Shown in pieces: positions 1 through 9,149 of a stretch of DNA of 64,000 bases; position 1 is the stretch's first letter, and each line of letters starts with the position of its first letter. The position numbers were made by a program, and so were the translations under genes. The DNA is from Atriophallophorus winterbourni. Lineage: Eukaryota > Platyhelminthes > Trematoda > Plagiorchiida > Microphallidae. The notes under the pieces were generated by a model. It was not told the DNA's origin and made no database searches. It worked only from the letters and a program-made list of their open reading frames with translations. The stretch is from the NCBI GenBank assembly GCA_013407085.1, contig JACCGJ010000272.1, positions 62,001 to 126,000 on the forward strand, in the 5' to 3' direction.

Positions 1-370
1 TGTTTCTAATCGGTAAAAGTCACCATCTTCCGTTGATTGCTCCAAGGATTGCTTATGCGGTTTTTCCGATGTCTATTCCTAATGTGTGAGATGATATCAT
101 GTAATAATTTGAAAATACTGTACAAGTGATGCCTACAAAACCACATGGAGTTTCTTTCAGTATTCTTGGTGTACCGATAGAGCAACATTAGGCGAAAATT
201 CGCCAAAAATTGTTCTTTATGGTTTCTACTTAAGCTCTGCTCACAAGTCGCTAAAAGAAAACTAAAATAAATATATAGTGACATTACACTCAGCACATAT
301 TCTGCTAAGAACTCTGTTTCATTCGAGGTATTTCAGTGCTTCTTTCTATTTTCTTTCTATTTCTTTTGTC
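1..370. other. No gene recognised
   Basis: AT-rich sequence on the left edge. No thiolase exon, RNA gene or known repeat could be recognised on either strand. It is probably ACAT intron or LINE-flanking DNA. Confidence 0.4.
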
Positions 371-480
371 ATATCTGTCTAGTCCTGGGCAACCTGACAG
401 TATCTTAGCCCACGTGCAGTCTCTGACTGTGCGGCACTTTGCCTGGATCAGGCTTGTGCTTTCATACCATCATACCGTAC
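371..480 (+). repeat. SINE-like repeat A, 3' half
   Basis: Close match to the family core: CTGGGCAACCTGACAG, then GCCCACGTGCAG, GACTGTGCGGCACTTTG and GGATCAGGCTTGTGC, ending in a CATACC-type tail. The 5' half seen in full copies (for example 7380-7605) is missing. The family recurs about twenty times in the window. Confidence 0.75.
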
Positions 481-1306
481 CTATACCAGGAAGGTGGATG
501 GATATAGTTCAAACGATCACGGTCTCAACCAAACCCACTGCCTTGTGGGTCAAGCTTTTTAGCCAATGGCTTTGGTCGAGAACCCTAATTGTTCTTTCTA
601 AACATGGGCGACCTGGCAGTATCCCAGCCCGCATGCAACCATGACTATAACTACAAAACCCAACTTCATAGTGCATCGGTCGTCGCGCACGATAAACAGG
701 GTCGCCTAACCTGCTGCATACAGCAGGGCTGGTAAGCGAAAACAAGCTACTGCCGCCCCTTCTTTTCAAACACGTTCTGGTTCTTCGCCCTCCAATCTTA
801 ACAACTCTCGTTCTGTTAATCCCAAACTTATAAATTTCCGTGCTGAATATGTTTGAGCATCCTCTATTCGCGAACTCGCAGATCAATTTTTGAAACCGCG
901 ACGTCTACCCAAATCGGAACCTTAAAGGTCAGATCTCTCAGACAAATAGGCCAACAAGCTGCATTGGATCTTATCATAGATAATTTTGCTGCTGATGTTT
1001 GTTGTCTATAGGAAACATTCTCATATTCCCCGTCTATAATTACATAACTTCTCCGAACCTGTTTGCTCGCTACTTTTTGTGCTGTTCCGGTAATTCTGTA
1101 GCTGCTATTTAAGGACAAGTGGGTGTTGATATAGTGATGAATTCACGTGCCGAATCCTATCTGATCGATCAGATTCCTTGCAATAGCCGGACTAACCACT
1201 AAGATTAGACCCAAGTCAATATCTTCTCATCAGAGATGCTTGTTTATTGTAGCCACTTACGACGAGAAGAACGCCTTCTACGACGATCATTACGCTCTTT
1301 TGAAAC

Positions 1307-1534
1307 ATGCGAAAAGCGGTAAATATGAATGCCAGACTGGGTCGCTTAGATATGTATGAATCACAGTTAGGTGGTATGTTTGGTTTTGAAACGGATAATG
1401 GCGAACGGTCCATATTATTATGTGCACAATCTCGATTATTCGTTAGCAGTACTTCCTTTCGCCATAAAAGATGTCAATTTACCACGTTGCACTCACCAGG
1501 CCAAACCGACCGTATTGCAATAAATGCTCGTTGA
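1307..1534 (+). pseudogene. LINE endonuclease fragment
   Basis: An open fragment carrying NARLGRL and FVSSTSFRHKR, phrases of the C-terminal half of the exonuclease-endonuclease-phosphatase domain. Translation continues past the stop in another frame with an SDHAVV motif near 1590, the endonuclease's terminal Ser-Asp-His. Part of RTE-like copy 1. Confidence 0.55.
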
Positions 1535-2604
1535 AGAGGTTGCATTGAGTTCTACCGCTACTCTTTAAACACCAATATTGATTCTGATCATGCTGTTGTA
1601 CGATGCAGGTTCTCGTTAAAGTTTTATCGAAAAAATTCTCTCAGCCCACAGCCCGAAAATTTATACAACCACATTTAGTAACTAAATCACAGTTTCTCTG
1701 TGTGCAGCTACCCATGAAAAATGGAACACGATAGCGGCGATTATGCGAGACGCCGCAATATCCGCATGTAGGACTACAAAGTCAGTCATAAAGTCCAGCT
1801 GGATTTCACAGCGCCCTATAGTAATTCTTTATCAGCGCCGCCAAATACCTCATGGTCCCGGACGCAATACAGAGCGTAGACGCATGAGGAATGAACTTAA
1901 ACGGAGCTTGAGACTAGATAGGGAAAAGTGGTGGCTTAATAAGGTCGAACAAATGACAAGTAATTCTGGTAACGCGCGAATACTTTTCCAATTTATTCGG
2001 TCGACGGGTCCTAAAAACAAAGTAGTGAGTGAGACTATTGCTGAATCATACGGTTTTCTAATCACTAATGTGAATCGCCGCCTATCACACTGGGCCGAAA
2101 ATTTTCAATAACAATAATAATGACCGTCTGCAATGGGTTCTTTACCTCATTTGGAGCAGTATAATTCTTTGCCCATTAGCGTAAATCCTCCTAGTGATTT
2201 AAAAATCAATGCATGTATGGAATTCGTTATACAATTTACGGCTGCTGGTTTTGATGCCTATCCACCTGTTTTCAAAGAAGCTGGCCAGATTCTAATCAAT
2301 TCATTAGGCGATCAACCTTCGTGAAGTTTGGTTATTAGAATATATCCTTCATAGTTAGGGATAACCAGTTATTATACCGATAGTCAAACAGATTTGCGAA
2401 GTTCCAGCTCTAATCACCCCGGGATAAGTATCACTTCAACCATTACGAGATTATTAGCGTTTGCACGCCTCCGAAGATTAACATAGGGTACAGAATCACA
2501 GCTCCAAGAGCAGCAAGCTGGCTTCCTGCCTGGCAGAGGCCGTGACAATCGCATTTTGATTCAGTCGATCAAAACTTAGCTATGCAAAGGTGTTCTGAAA
2601 AAGT

Positions 2605-2955
2605 ATGTCAGCATACTGCGTGCACTTTACGCTCGCATGTAGCGTCCGACAAGAATGTCCGAGTTCTCCATTTTTGTTCAATTTTGTAATTGATGCCATC
2701 ATGGAATTATGCAGCGAAAGAGCCCCAGCTTTCGGAGTTCACATAATTCCAGGCTCGACTATGGACTATGCTGATGACATAGTTCTGCTCTTCGACTTGA
2801 TACTGAAAAAGCGAGCTACTATTGTGCGAGTATTTGGAATGCGTTTTGCACGTTCCAAGTGCAATGTTCTGCAGTACATCGACTTATCAAACAGCACTTT
2901 ATTACTTGACAATCAGGCGCTTAAAATTGTAGATCGTTTAACGAATGTATGTTTC
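2605..2955 (+). pseudogene. LINE reverse-transcriptase fragment
   Basis: Shows VRQECPSSPFLFNFVID (RT palm region before the active site) and MDYADDIVLL, an intact YADD box. It then reads into FGMRFARSKCNVL, the usual stretch after the palm. The fingers and thumb are absent and the frame runs into the 3' repeat D, so it is a dead fragment. Confidence 0.75.
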
Positions 2956-3105
2956 CTTCGAGGTGTAGACACCTCATCCCATTTTGTTGGTGTTTACTCT
3001 TTTATAGAATCCAAAGTCCCACCCTTTCCCGTCTTTTAGGATTTTACTTTTATTCATGGTTTTATGACAGTGCAATGCTGTCTCCGATAGTGATTCAGCA
3101 ATAGA

Positions 3106-3525
3106 TGAGAAGATTCGTAGTTCTGCATGTGGATGCTGTTCGGATGGTTTTCACCGAGATTTTGTATTTGTTGTTGGACGTTTCGTTATCAATCTAAGTA
3201 ACATCATCACAACAAAACTTCTTTGGAAGTGCCATATTTTTGGTGTTCTTGGGTTTCTGCAATATCTAGACCAAAGAGCAATGGCAATGAATGCGATTAT
3301 GAACTTGGCCGACCGTATAATAACGCATGAACACCAATTACAAGTCACCTTGAAAGATTTGCTGATGTTGTCATCTAGGTTAATGATGCTACGACCAACA
3401 ACAATTGCACAATATACTATGTTTCGACCAAGTCAACTACATCACCTTCATGGTGCGCAGTCTCGGTGCCAGATAACGTTCCGAGCCACATGAACGAAAA
3501 AAGTTTATAAGCATACCTGTAAAGA
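3106..3525. other. No gene; possible remote repeat
   Basis: No exon is recognised. The phrase GGACGTTTCGTT and its downstream bases near 3175-3205 weakly resemble the inverted-repeat region at 58510-58545, so it may be an old copy of that repeat. Confidence 0.3.
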
Positions 3526-3775
3526 GAATGAGATCTGATCACGTGAGCTCCATTGCTGTCTACTTGTTCACGAAACTTGCTTGAATGCATGTTCCATTCG
3601 AGGTGTAGGCACCTCTTCCCAGTTTGTTTGTGCTTACTCTTCTATAGAAGCCGTAGCTATTCAAGTCCCACCCTTCCCCATTATTTAGGATTTTACTTTT
3701 TCATGGTTGTGTGGCAGTTAAGCATTCGGTACGTGCTACCGGTGTAATGCTGTCTGTGATGATGATGAAGGTCAA
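3526..3775 (+). repeat. Repeat D: RTE-like LINE 3' end
   Basis: A 5'-truncated copy holding only the LINE 3' untranslated region. It shows CATTCGAGGTGTAGGCACCT, then TTTTTCATGGTTGTGTGGCA, and ends in a GATGATGAT run, the trinucleotide tail expected of RTE-type elements. Further copies lie at 17955, 18940 (reverse), 44785, 48640 and 53500. Confidence 0.7.
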
Positions 3776-3959
3776 GAGATTTTCCGAACGAATGGGTGAC
3801 TCAAGTCGTCCATCTGAATAGCGCATCGAATTTAAATTTTAGCCACTGACGTATTAATGGTTCGTAATCCTCGTCCAATGCTACCAGTAATTGCTGTTAT
3901 ACCTATGTAGCATATTTTTTCAATGCCTTCGATGAGTACCTGTTGTCTCTTGTGGTCAG

Positions 3960-4335
3960 GGCCGCTGTGCTGAGAAAACCGCTTCAGACATGCGTATTAG
4001 CCGCGAGGAACAAGACAAATACGCACAACTTTCCTATGAACGTAGTCAAAAGGCAGCAGCGAGCGGTGTATTTAAAGCCGAAATTGTCCCGGTCAAGGTT
4101 CCCAACAGAAAATCTCCTTCCGGTTTCGACGAGGTCACCGAGGATGAAGAATACAAACGGACCGATTTCACACGTTTTTCTCAACTCAAACCGGTCTTTC
4201 TTTCAGCGGAAGATGGCGGAACGATCACTGCTGCGAACGCGAGTACACTAAACGATGGCGCAGCAGCTGCAGTTCTCTGTTCTGAAAGTTTTATTGCAAG
4301 AAATCCGAAGGTGAAACCGTTAGCGCGCATTATTG
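3960..4335 (+). CDS. ACAT1: ACAT1-like exon i
   Basis: Starts after TGTGGTCAG in phase 0 and reads [20 protein letters not shown], then [10 protein letters not shown] and [17 protein letters not shown], ending ARII with the donor GTTAGT at 4336. It holds the end of the thiolase N-domain loop region and the start of the C-domain. Open frame throughout; no damage is seen. Confidence 0.93.
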
Positions 4336-7300
4336 GTTAGTTTCTTTTTCATCATGTTTCATTTACATGCGTCCATCAGTACTACCTGAACTGCTTCATA
4401 GAAACAAATTTTTGAAGCTGTTTTGGGCACCGTTTCACTTATGGCACAGAAGCTTTGTCACACTAAGGGTGATGGTTAGAACACGGGGTGTGATTGAATA
4501 GTACACCATCTACCACATCTAATTGGTCGCATCACGAAACAGCATATTGAAATCCTAGTCGTGTAGACCATAACAAAATCAAATACCTTATTAGCGTGAA
4601 CTTGGTCAAGGTCAGTTGACACGGTGGCTCACGTGCACATGGTTGGTGGGCATGTATGAAAGCACAAACCTGATCCAGGTAAATTTCTCCACAGTCATAG
4701 ACGGCACGTGGACTAAAATATTGTCAGGTTGCCCAGGTATAGACCGAAAATAGAAATAGCAATGATACTACAGTGTATTTCAGCATGCAGCTCACTACCG
4801 GTTGCAACTCAATGTAGCATGATGCTAGCCGCACACCACGACACAATTCTGCACGATTTCATATCCGTGCATATCCGTTGTGCTCGCGTCACCCTCACTT
4901 ATTTTTACAATAAATGCAAACGTAACCTTAACCTCACATCATGTTTGTCCGTTGCTGCAACGAAAGCCACGCTGTGGAGATCATTGCCTGAGCATACAGA
5001 CGCTTCACATTAAGCCTATGCTCCGCGGTAGTATATCTACCCTTTGAAGTTCTACACCTCCGTCCGTGTCCGGGACAATCCCAGCTAAATTTGAGGTTGA
5101 TAATCCTTCTCATTCTGTGGACGTTTATGTTCGTGAGTCTTGTTCCCAATCCTTCCATGAATTTCCTTGGCTGTCTGTCCTATATATGTACCAGAGCAAT
5201 ATTTGCACTTGATCCTATAAGTACAATTGTTAGGACGATCGAATGGTAACTTATACCAAGGCCGACCGAAAAGTGCTACCCCTCTTGTATGTCATCCACA
5301 TTAACACCTTCTACTCATCGTTTCAGCTGAGTCTGTAACATTTGATTTGCCAGGTGCGAAAGTTAAGTTAACCCTTTCATGCCTGAATTATTTTCTAACC
5401 CGAAATAAAATATTTTTCTTCGGAAACGAATTGCCCAGGGGTGAAATAACACAAATAATATAAAAAGTTTGTGATACTCACATAATTGAAAAAATAACAA
5501 AATGTAACCAATTGGTTACATCCGGCATAAGTCACCAGCGTACGATTTTGGTGACTTCTGCCGGATGTAACATAAAGGTTACATCTATTTAAACGCAACG
5601 CATTTCGAAGATTTTCTGATTTATTCGAATTTTTTTACATAATGTCTTTGTAGGCATGACTAACTTTATACTGGAACAAAATTTATAATAACTGAGACTT
5701 TCACACTATTTTTATTCGGCTTACAAAACTGCGAATTGTGAGGATACGTTCGAAACCCGTACCAGCACATACTTTCTCTTTCACTGTGGACAAGTCAATG
5801 ATGATTGCGAACAAAGAAGCAAACCACCCTGCAGTTGACAAAATTCTGTATGCCGCCGTGCAAAAAAAATCGGAAAATTCAGTTAGAATTAGCTTAAAAT
5901 GACTTGCGAAGTTCATGTAACCAAAAGGTTACATCCGTCCTGAAAGGGTTAACCTCCTTCGGTCTGTATGCCGCTTTGTATCAACTGTTTTGCTCACTAG
6001 CCATAGACGTGATGGCATTGCTGTCACTTACTGAATGACCAATTCTATAACGAGTTAAAAGGACGACAAAGCTTTATTCGATATTTTTGAAATTTCAGAC
6101 TAGTGTCAAAAGCCACGCCACGAATTTTGTACAAATTACACAAAATTATTTACAGAAATTGTACACGATTTCAAGCGAATAAATTCCACCGTAATTGTTC
6201 ACTAAGCAGTTCCTTTTGACAAGGACCTAGGCAACCTGGCAGCATTTTAGCCCACGTCCAATCTCTGCCTGGATCAGGCTTGTGCTTTCATACATACATA
6301 CATGCATTTTACAAGGGCATCTGATGCGGATGAGATAAATGACTGATCATATGAAGACGGTCTAGAGGGTAATATGATGTTTTTGATCGATTCTTTGAGA
6401 GAAGCTTGACTTGTAAGGAGATCGCCATGCAGCGGGTTGGAGTTATCATTCAAGATCATGTTTAAATGTCGATCTCAAGAGAAAAATTTTGTTTCAAGAT
6501 TTGATCAAAATCTCTTCGTAATTGAGTGATACGATCCTGATACAGCGTTTGAGCAACACAAGGGAATGAAACTTGAATCTGAATCCATTTTCAGCTGGTT
6601 GCGTGTTTGCAATTGTGAAACAGGTCTTGTGCCAATTTTGGTGTCAATTTTGTCCGATAGACCTGCTTCATGTGAAGTTGTACTTTTCCGGATTAAGCAC
6701 AAAGTAGACGCGGCAAGTAATAAGTGTGACTTTTTGAGCGGCTGTGTTTTAGGAATTCGATATCGAGAATATTCCAATATTCTCATATTATGTTGAAACG
6801 TCGCTCGTGTTTCAACGCGATCGTCAAGGTGTACTTTTATTTAAGGTCGAATGGATGTGCAACCAAGCTGATCCGAAATTCTGCACAAGTGAAACTTAGA
6901 CGATCTATTGCTACTCCTGTCCAATAATACTAGTATACATCTGACAGTGTATGCGTTGTATTATTTTCCGTGGGTAAATTATTATTGTCAGTAGCGTTGT
7001 CAACATCCTTAATATTTAGAGGACACATGATATTACCAGCGCCATTCTAAGATACCTTACCGACTGCCACTAGTAAGGCACAACAACCTTGTATTTGTTA
7101 CGTTTACTAAATATAGCTTCAAATTTGCACGCTTTACATAGACCTAATATTGATTTTACTCGTTTGCTATGGAAGACGAACCATATTCAGGCAGTGTCAG
7201 CTGTATAAACTGTGCCTGGTTTTACCTGGTTATTTTGTTCTTTCTTTTTCATGCACATCTTGTTCTTCGAAGCACTATCTATGGTGAAATCACCCGTTAG

Positions 7301-9016
7301 CCTTGTAAAAGTCTCCGCGCAATTTTTTCGGGCTCTATTATCCCGAGTTTAAACTTTTGGTCAATCCATCGCCTATCGTACGGATGTGCCATCGTGCAAC
7401 ATTTATGTGCTGTGCAGCTAACCGTGCTAAATTGATTGACCAACGGTAGTGAGCTGCATGCTGAAACATGCTAAAGTCTCACTACCATTTCTATTCCCCC
7501 CTCATATCTGTCTAGGCTTGGGCAACCTGACAGTATCTTAGCCCACGTGCAGTGTTTGACTGTGTGGTACTTTGTCTGGATCAGACTTGTGCTTTCATAC
7601 CATATATCGTTTCCTCGGTCGATTTTCAGGTCAAGCTGATGCGGCATTGGATACAATTGATTTCCCGATTGCTCCCAATAAGGCTGTCGAGAAATTGCTG
7701 CAATCTACCGGAGTGAAGAAGGAGGACATTGCTCTGTGGGAAATAAACGAAGCATTTTCGGTTGTAGCCCTGGCGAATATTCATTTACTCGGTCTGGACA
7801 TCGACAAGGTTAATGTTCACGGTGGCGCTGTTAGTTGTGGACACCCTATCGGGTAAGTTTCCATCAAGTTAGGCCGATTGTGACGCAAAATCGTACATCG
7901 CCCACTTTTCTACTGTTGGACATGTGTTGCATACTTGGAAAATACGCGCCTTCAGCCCCGGGCCATGATAAAACGAGAGCTGATACATTGCGCACTCGTG
8001 TTTCGGCCACATTAAGCTGCACACCACAGATTCTCCGCTATCCCATTTGACATCATTCTAACATCCACGTCGCTTCTATCAGATTTCGATAGAATTGTCG
8101 ACCTTCTGATCGCTTTGACGCACCTCCTCAAGGAAATCTTGACAAACTTTACACCAGTTGGTTAACAACTACCCATCATCTCTTTTTAGGCATGAAGTCA
8201 CAAGACTGGAACCATACAAATTGCTGCGCAGTCATGCACTTCACATAGGCTGTGAACTAGGCCTAGCCGGATATAAGCAAAGGAAACTGACAATGAGACT
8301 CCAGCGTGTTCGAATGTTGCTCAATACCGGTGGTGAATCCATGTAGTACGGTTAACTGTGCACTACTGAAGTACCGCCAGAGATTGTATATCTGTTCATG
8401 CCCGTGCAATCTGACATTATACCTGCCAACATGCATTCTGTGACTATACGGCACTTTGTCTGTCTTCGTCATAATGCTTTCATGAATGATTTTATACGTT
8501 GTTCGATTTAGCGTATATAAAACACGGTTAGTTAATCGTATTTTCATAGACGCATGCGATTGTTGTATTTTTCAATCGATTTCACTTGACCACATACATC
8601 GCCGAACAAACGCATTGGCGCCACAATATGAATCTGATATCACCCTTTTCTAAAAGTTCATCACTTTCGTCGCCACTCGTTTTTCTACAATATCATCGTC
8701 CAGAATGCAGAGCGTTTTGTTAATTTATTCGTAGGCGAAGGCTCGTTTCAGTTCAGTTCGATTCATTTTTACAAAATTTTCGATCCGGTAAACCTTCCAT
8801 TCAATTCACGCTACTCATCCAACATAAATATTTGAAAGACATTGAAATCCATCTGTTCCATGATGATTTTACTTTTTCCCGCATGTATATTACAGCATGT
8901 CCGGGGCCAGAATTACAAATCATTTGGCGCTTCACTTGAAACCTGGACAAAAAGGCGTTGCAGCCATTTGTAACGGAGGAGGCGGGGCTTCTGCTATCAT
9001 GTTAGAAGGCGTTTAA
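3960..9016 (+). CDS. ACAT1: Acetyl-CoA acetyltransferase, mitochondrial (3' part)
   Basis: Thiolase family; condenses two acetyl-CoA to acetoacetyl-CoA or the reverse, in mitochondria. Three exons are visible: 3960-4335, 7630-7852 and 8896-9016. They join in matching phases (phase 1, then phase 2) to give 239 residues and a TAA stop. The read covers roughly the C-terminal 56 percent of a protein of about 427 residues. The catalytic His (GHPIG, codon 7842-7844) and the second Cys (AICNGGGGA, codon 8969-8971) are present. The first active-site Cys and the transit peptide lie in exons to the left of the window; I searched 1-3959 and saw none. [15 protein letters not shown] and EEYKRTDF are ACAT1-specific wording, which favours ACAT1 over the cytosolic paralogue. 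The introns of 3.3 and 1.0 kb are full of transposons. Confidence 0.93.
4650..4885 (-). repeat. SINE-like repeat A, full copy
   Basis: On the reverse strand this reads the whole unit. The 5' half (TATGCACGGATATG through GTGCGGCTAGC and GGTAGTGAGCTGCATGC) is followed by the 3' half with CTGGGCAACCTGACA and CTGGATCAGG, then a TTCATACATG tail. It lies in the first visible ACAT intron, opposite to the gene. Confidence 0.75.
5085..5290 (-). mobile_element. Penelope-like element, GIY-YIG fragment
   Basis: The reverse strand encodes [18 protein letters not shown], then [16 protein letters not shown] and a stop. The Cys pair followed by TYIGQT is the linker and catalytic start of the GIY-YIG endonuclease found at the C-terminus of Penelope-like retroelements. 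No RT part lies next to it, so this is an isolated 3' fragment in the ACAT intron. The motif is visible; placement in the Penelope class is inference. Confidence 0.65.
5368..5952. mobile_element. piggyBac-like MITE with TTAA ends
   Basis: A 577-bp non-coding element bounded by TTAA on both sides (5368-5371 and 5949-5952). Its termini are inverted: CCCTTTCATG at the left and the complement of CCCTTTCAGG at the right. The TTAA target and a CCC start are the hallmark of piggyBac-superfamily ends. Inside is a near-perfect hairpin (arms 5515-5537 and 5549-5571, 22 of 23 paired, 11-nt loop). The motif GTTACATCC recurs in both orientations near both ends. It carries no transposase, so it would have depended on one supplied elsewhere. 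Confidence 0.7.
6225..6310 (+). repeat. SINE-like repeat A, internally deleted
   Basis: Core CTAGGCAACCTGGCAG is followed by AGCCCACGTCC. It then jumps to CTGGATCAGGCTTGTGC, lacking the GACTGTGCGGCAC segment. The tail is a CATA run of four units. It lies in the ACAT intron. Confidence 0.65.
6311..7379. other. Intronic DNA, nothing recognised
   Basis: ACAT intron. I see no exon-like frame with splice sites, no known element and no RNA gene on either strand. Confidence 0.4.
7380..7605 (+). repeat. SINE-like repeat A, full copy next to ACAT exon
   Basis: A complete unit: the 5' half (GATGTGCCATCGTGCAAC, GTGCTGTGCAGCTAAC, GGTAGTGAGCTGCATGC) and the 3' half from TCTGTCTAGGCTTGGGCAAC to GTGCTTTCATACC. 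It ends about 20 bases before the acceptor of ACAT exon ii, so the branch region of that intron may lie in or at the edge of the repeat. Confidence 0.8.
7630..7852 (+). CDS. ACAT1: ACAT1-like exon ii
   Basis: The acceptor TTTTCAG is at 7623-7629; the first two bases complete the Gly codon split by the previous intron. It reads [33 protein letters not shown] and [16 protein letters not shown] and GHPIG are thiolase signatures, and the His of GHPIG is catalytic. The donor is a consensus GTAAGT. A repeat A copy ends only about 20 bases before the acceptor. Confidence 0.95.
8370..8495 (+). repeat. SINE-like repeat A, diverged
   Basis: Keeps the order TATATCTGTTCATGCC, ACCTGCCAACATGCA, GTGACTATACGGCACTTTG and GCTTTCATGA but with many differences from the core. 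An old copy in the second visible ACAT intron. Confidence 0.5.
8896..9016 (+). CDS. ACAT1: ACAT1-like terminal exon
   Basis: Follows a TATTACAG acceptor and completes the split Gly codon. It reads [20 protein letters not shown], then [14 protein letters not shown] and a TAA stop at 9014-9016. The Cys in AICNGGGG is the second catalytic cysteine of thiolases. The protein ends a few residues after the conserved GGGGAS, as in the family. Confidence 0.94.
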
Positions 9017-9106
9017 TTGTTAACTTCGGAGCTATTTTCTCGACTGTGAATCCTAGTCTCGCTTTATCATTTTGTTTTTTATTTTATCTTTCACAAAAAA
9101 AGTTAA

Positions 9107-9112
9107 ATTAAA
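9107..9112 (+). terminator. Possible ACAT poly(A) signal
   Basis: ATTAAA about 90 bases after the ACAT stop codon, in an A/T-rich stretch. It is the common variant of AATAAA, and no AATAAA is seen between the stop and here. The cleavage site was not determined. Confidence 0.3.
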
Positions 9113-9149
9113 TATTTGCGAATTGTTTCGTGGCTTTTGCCACCATCGG

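Larger units (their letters stand above)
485..3105 (+). mobile_element. RTE-like LINE copy 1 (decayed)
   Basis: A degenerate non-LTR retrotransposon. It opens with repeat B (485-735, seen again at 21168-21370 and 63670-64000). Next comes the start of an apurinic-type endonuclease with the phrase RQIGQQAALD and a CCL-ET motif near 905-1020, and an endonuclease piece at about 1300-1540 (NARLGRLD). After a deletion there is a reverse-transcriptase piece at 2605-2900. It ends in repeat D, the family's 3' untranslated region, at about 2955-3105. Many stops and shifts make it non-functional. Its assignment to RTE rests on the endonuclease and RT phrasing shared with the fuller copy at 20459-24155. 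Confidence 0.7.

Noticed and set aside
3943..4251. 102-codon + frame overlapping ACAT exon i
   Set aside because: Alternate frame of the thiolase exon; the frame at 3990 gives clear ACAT1 wording.
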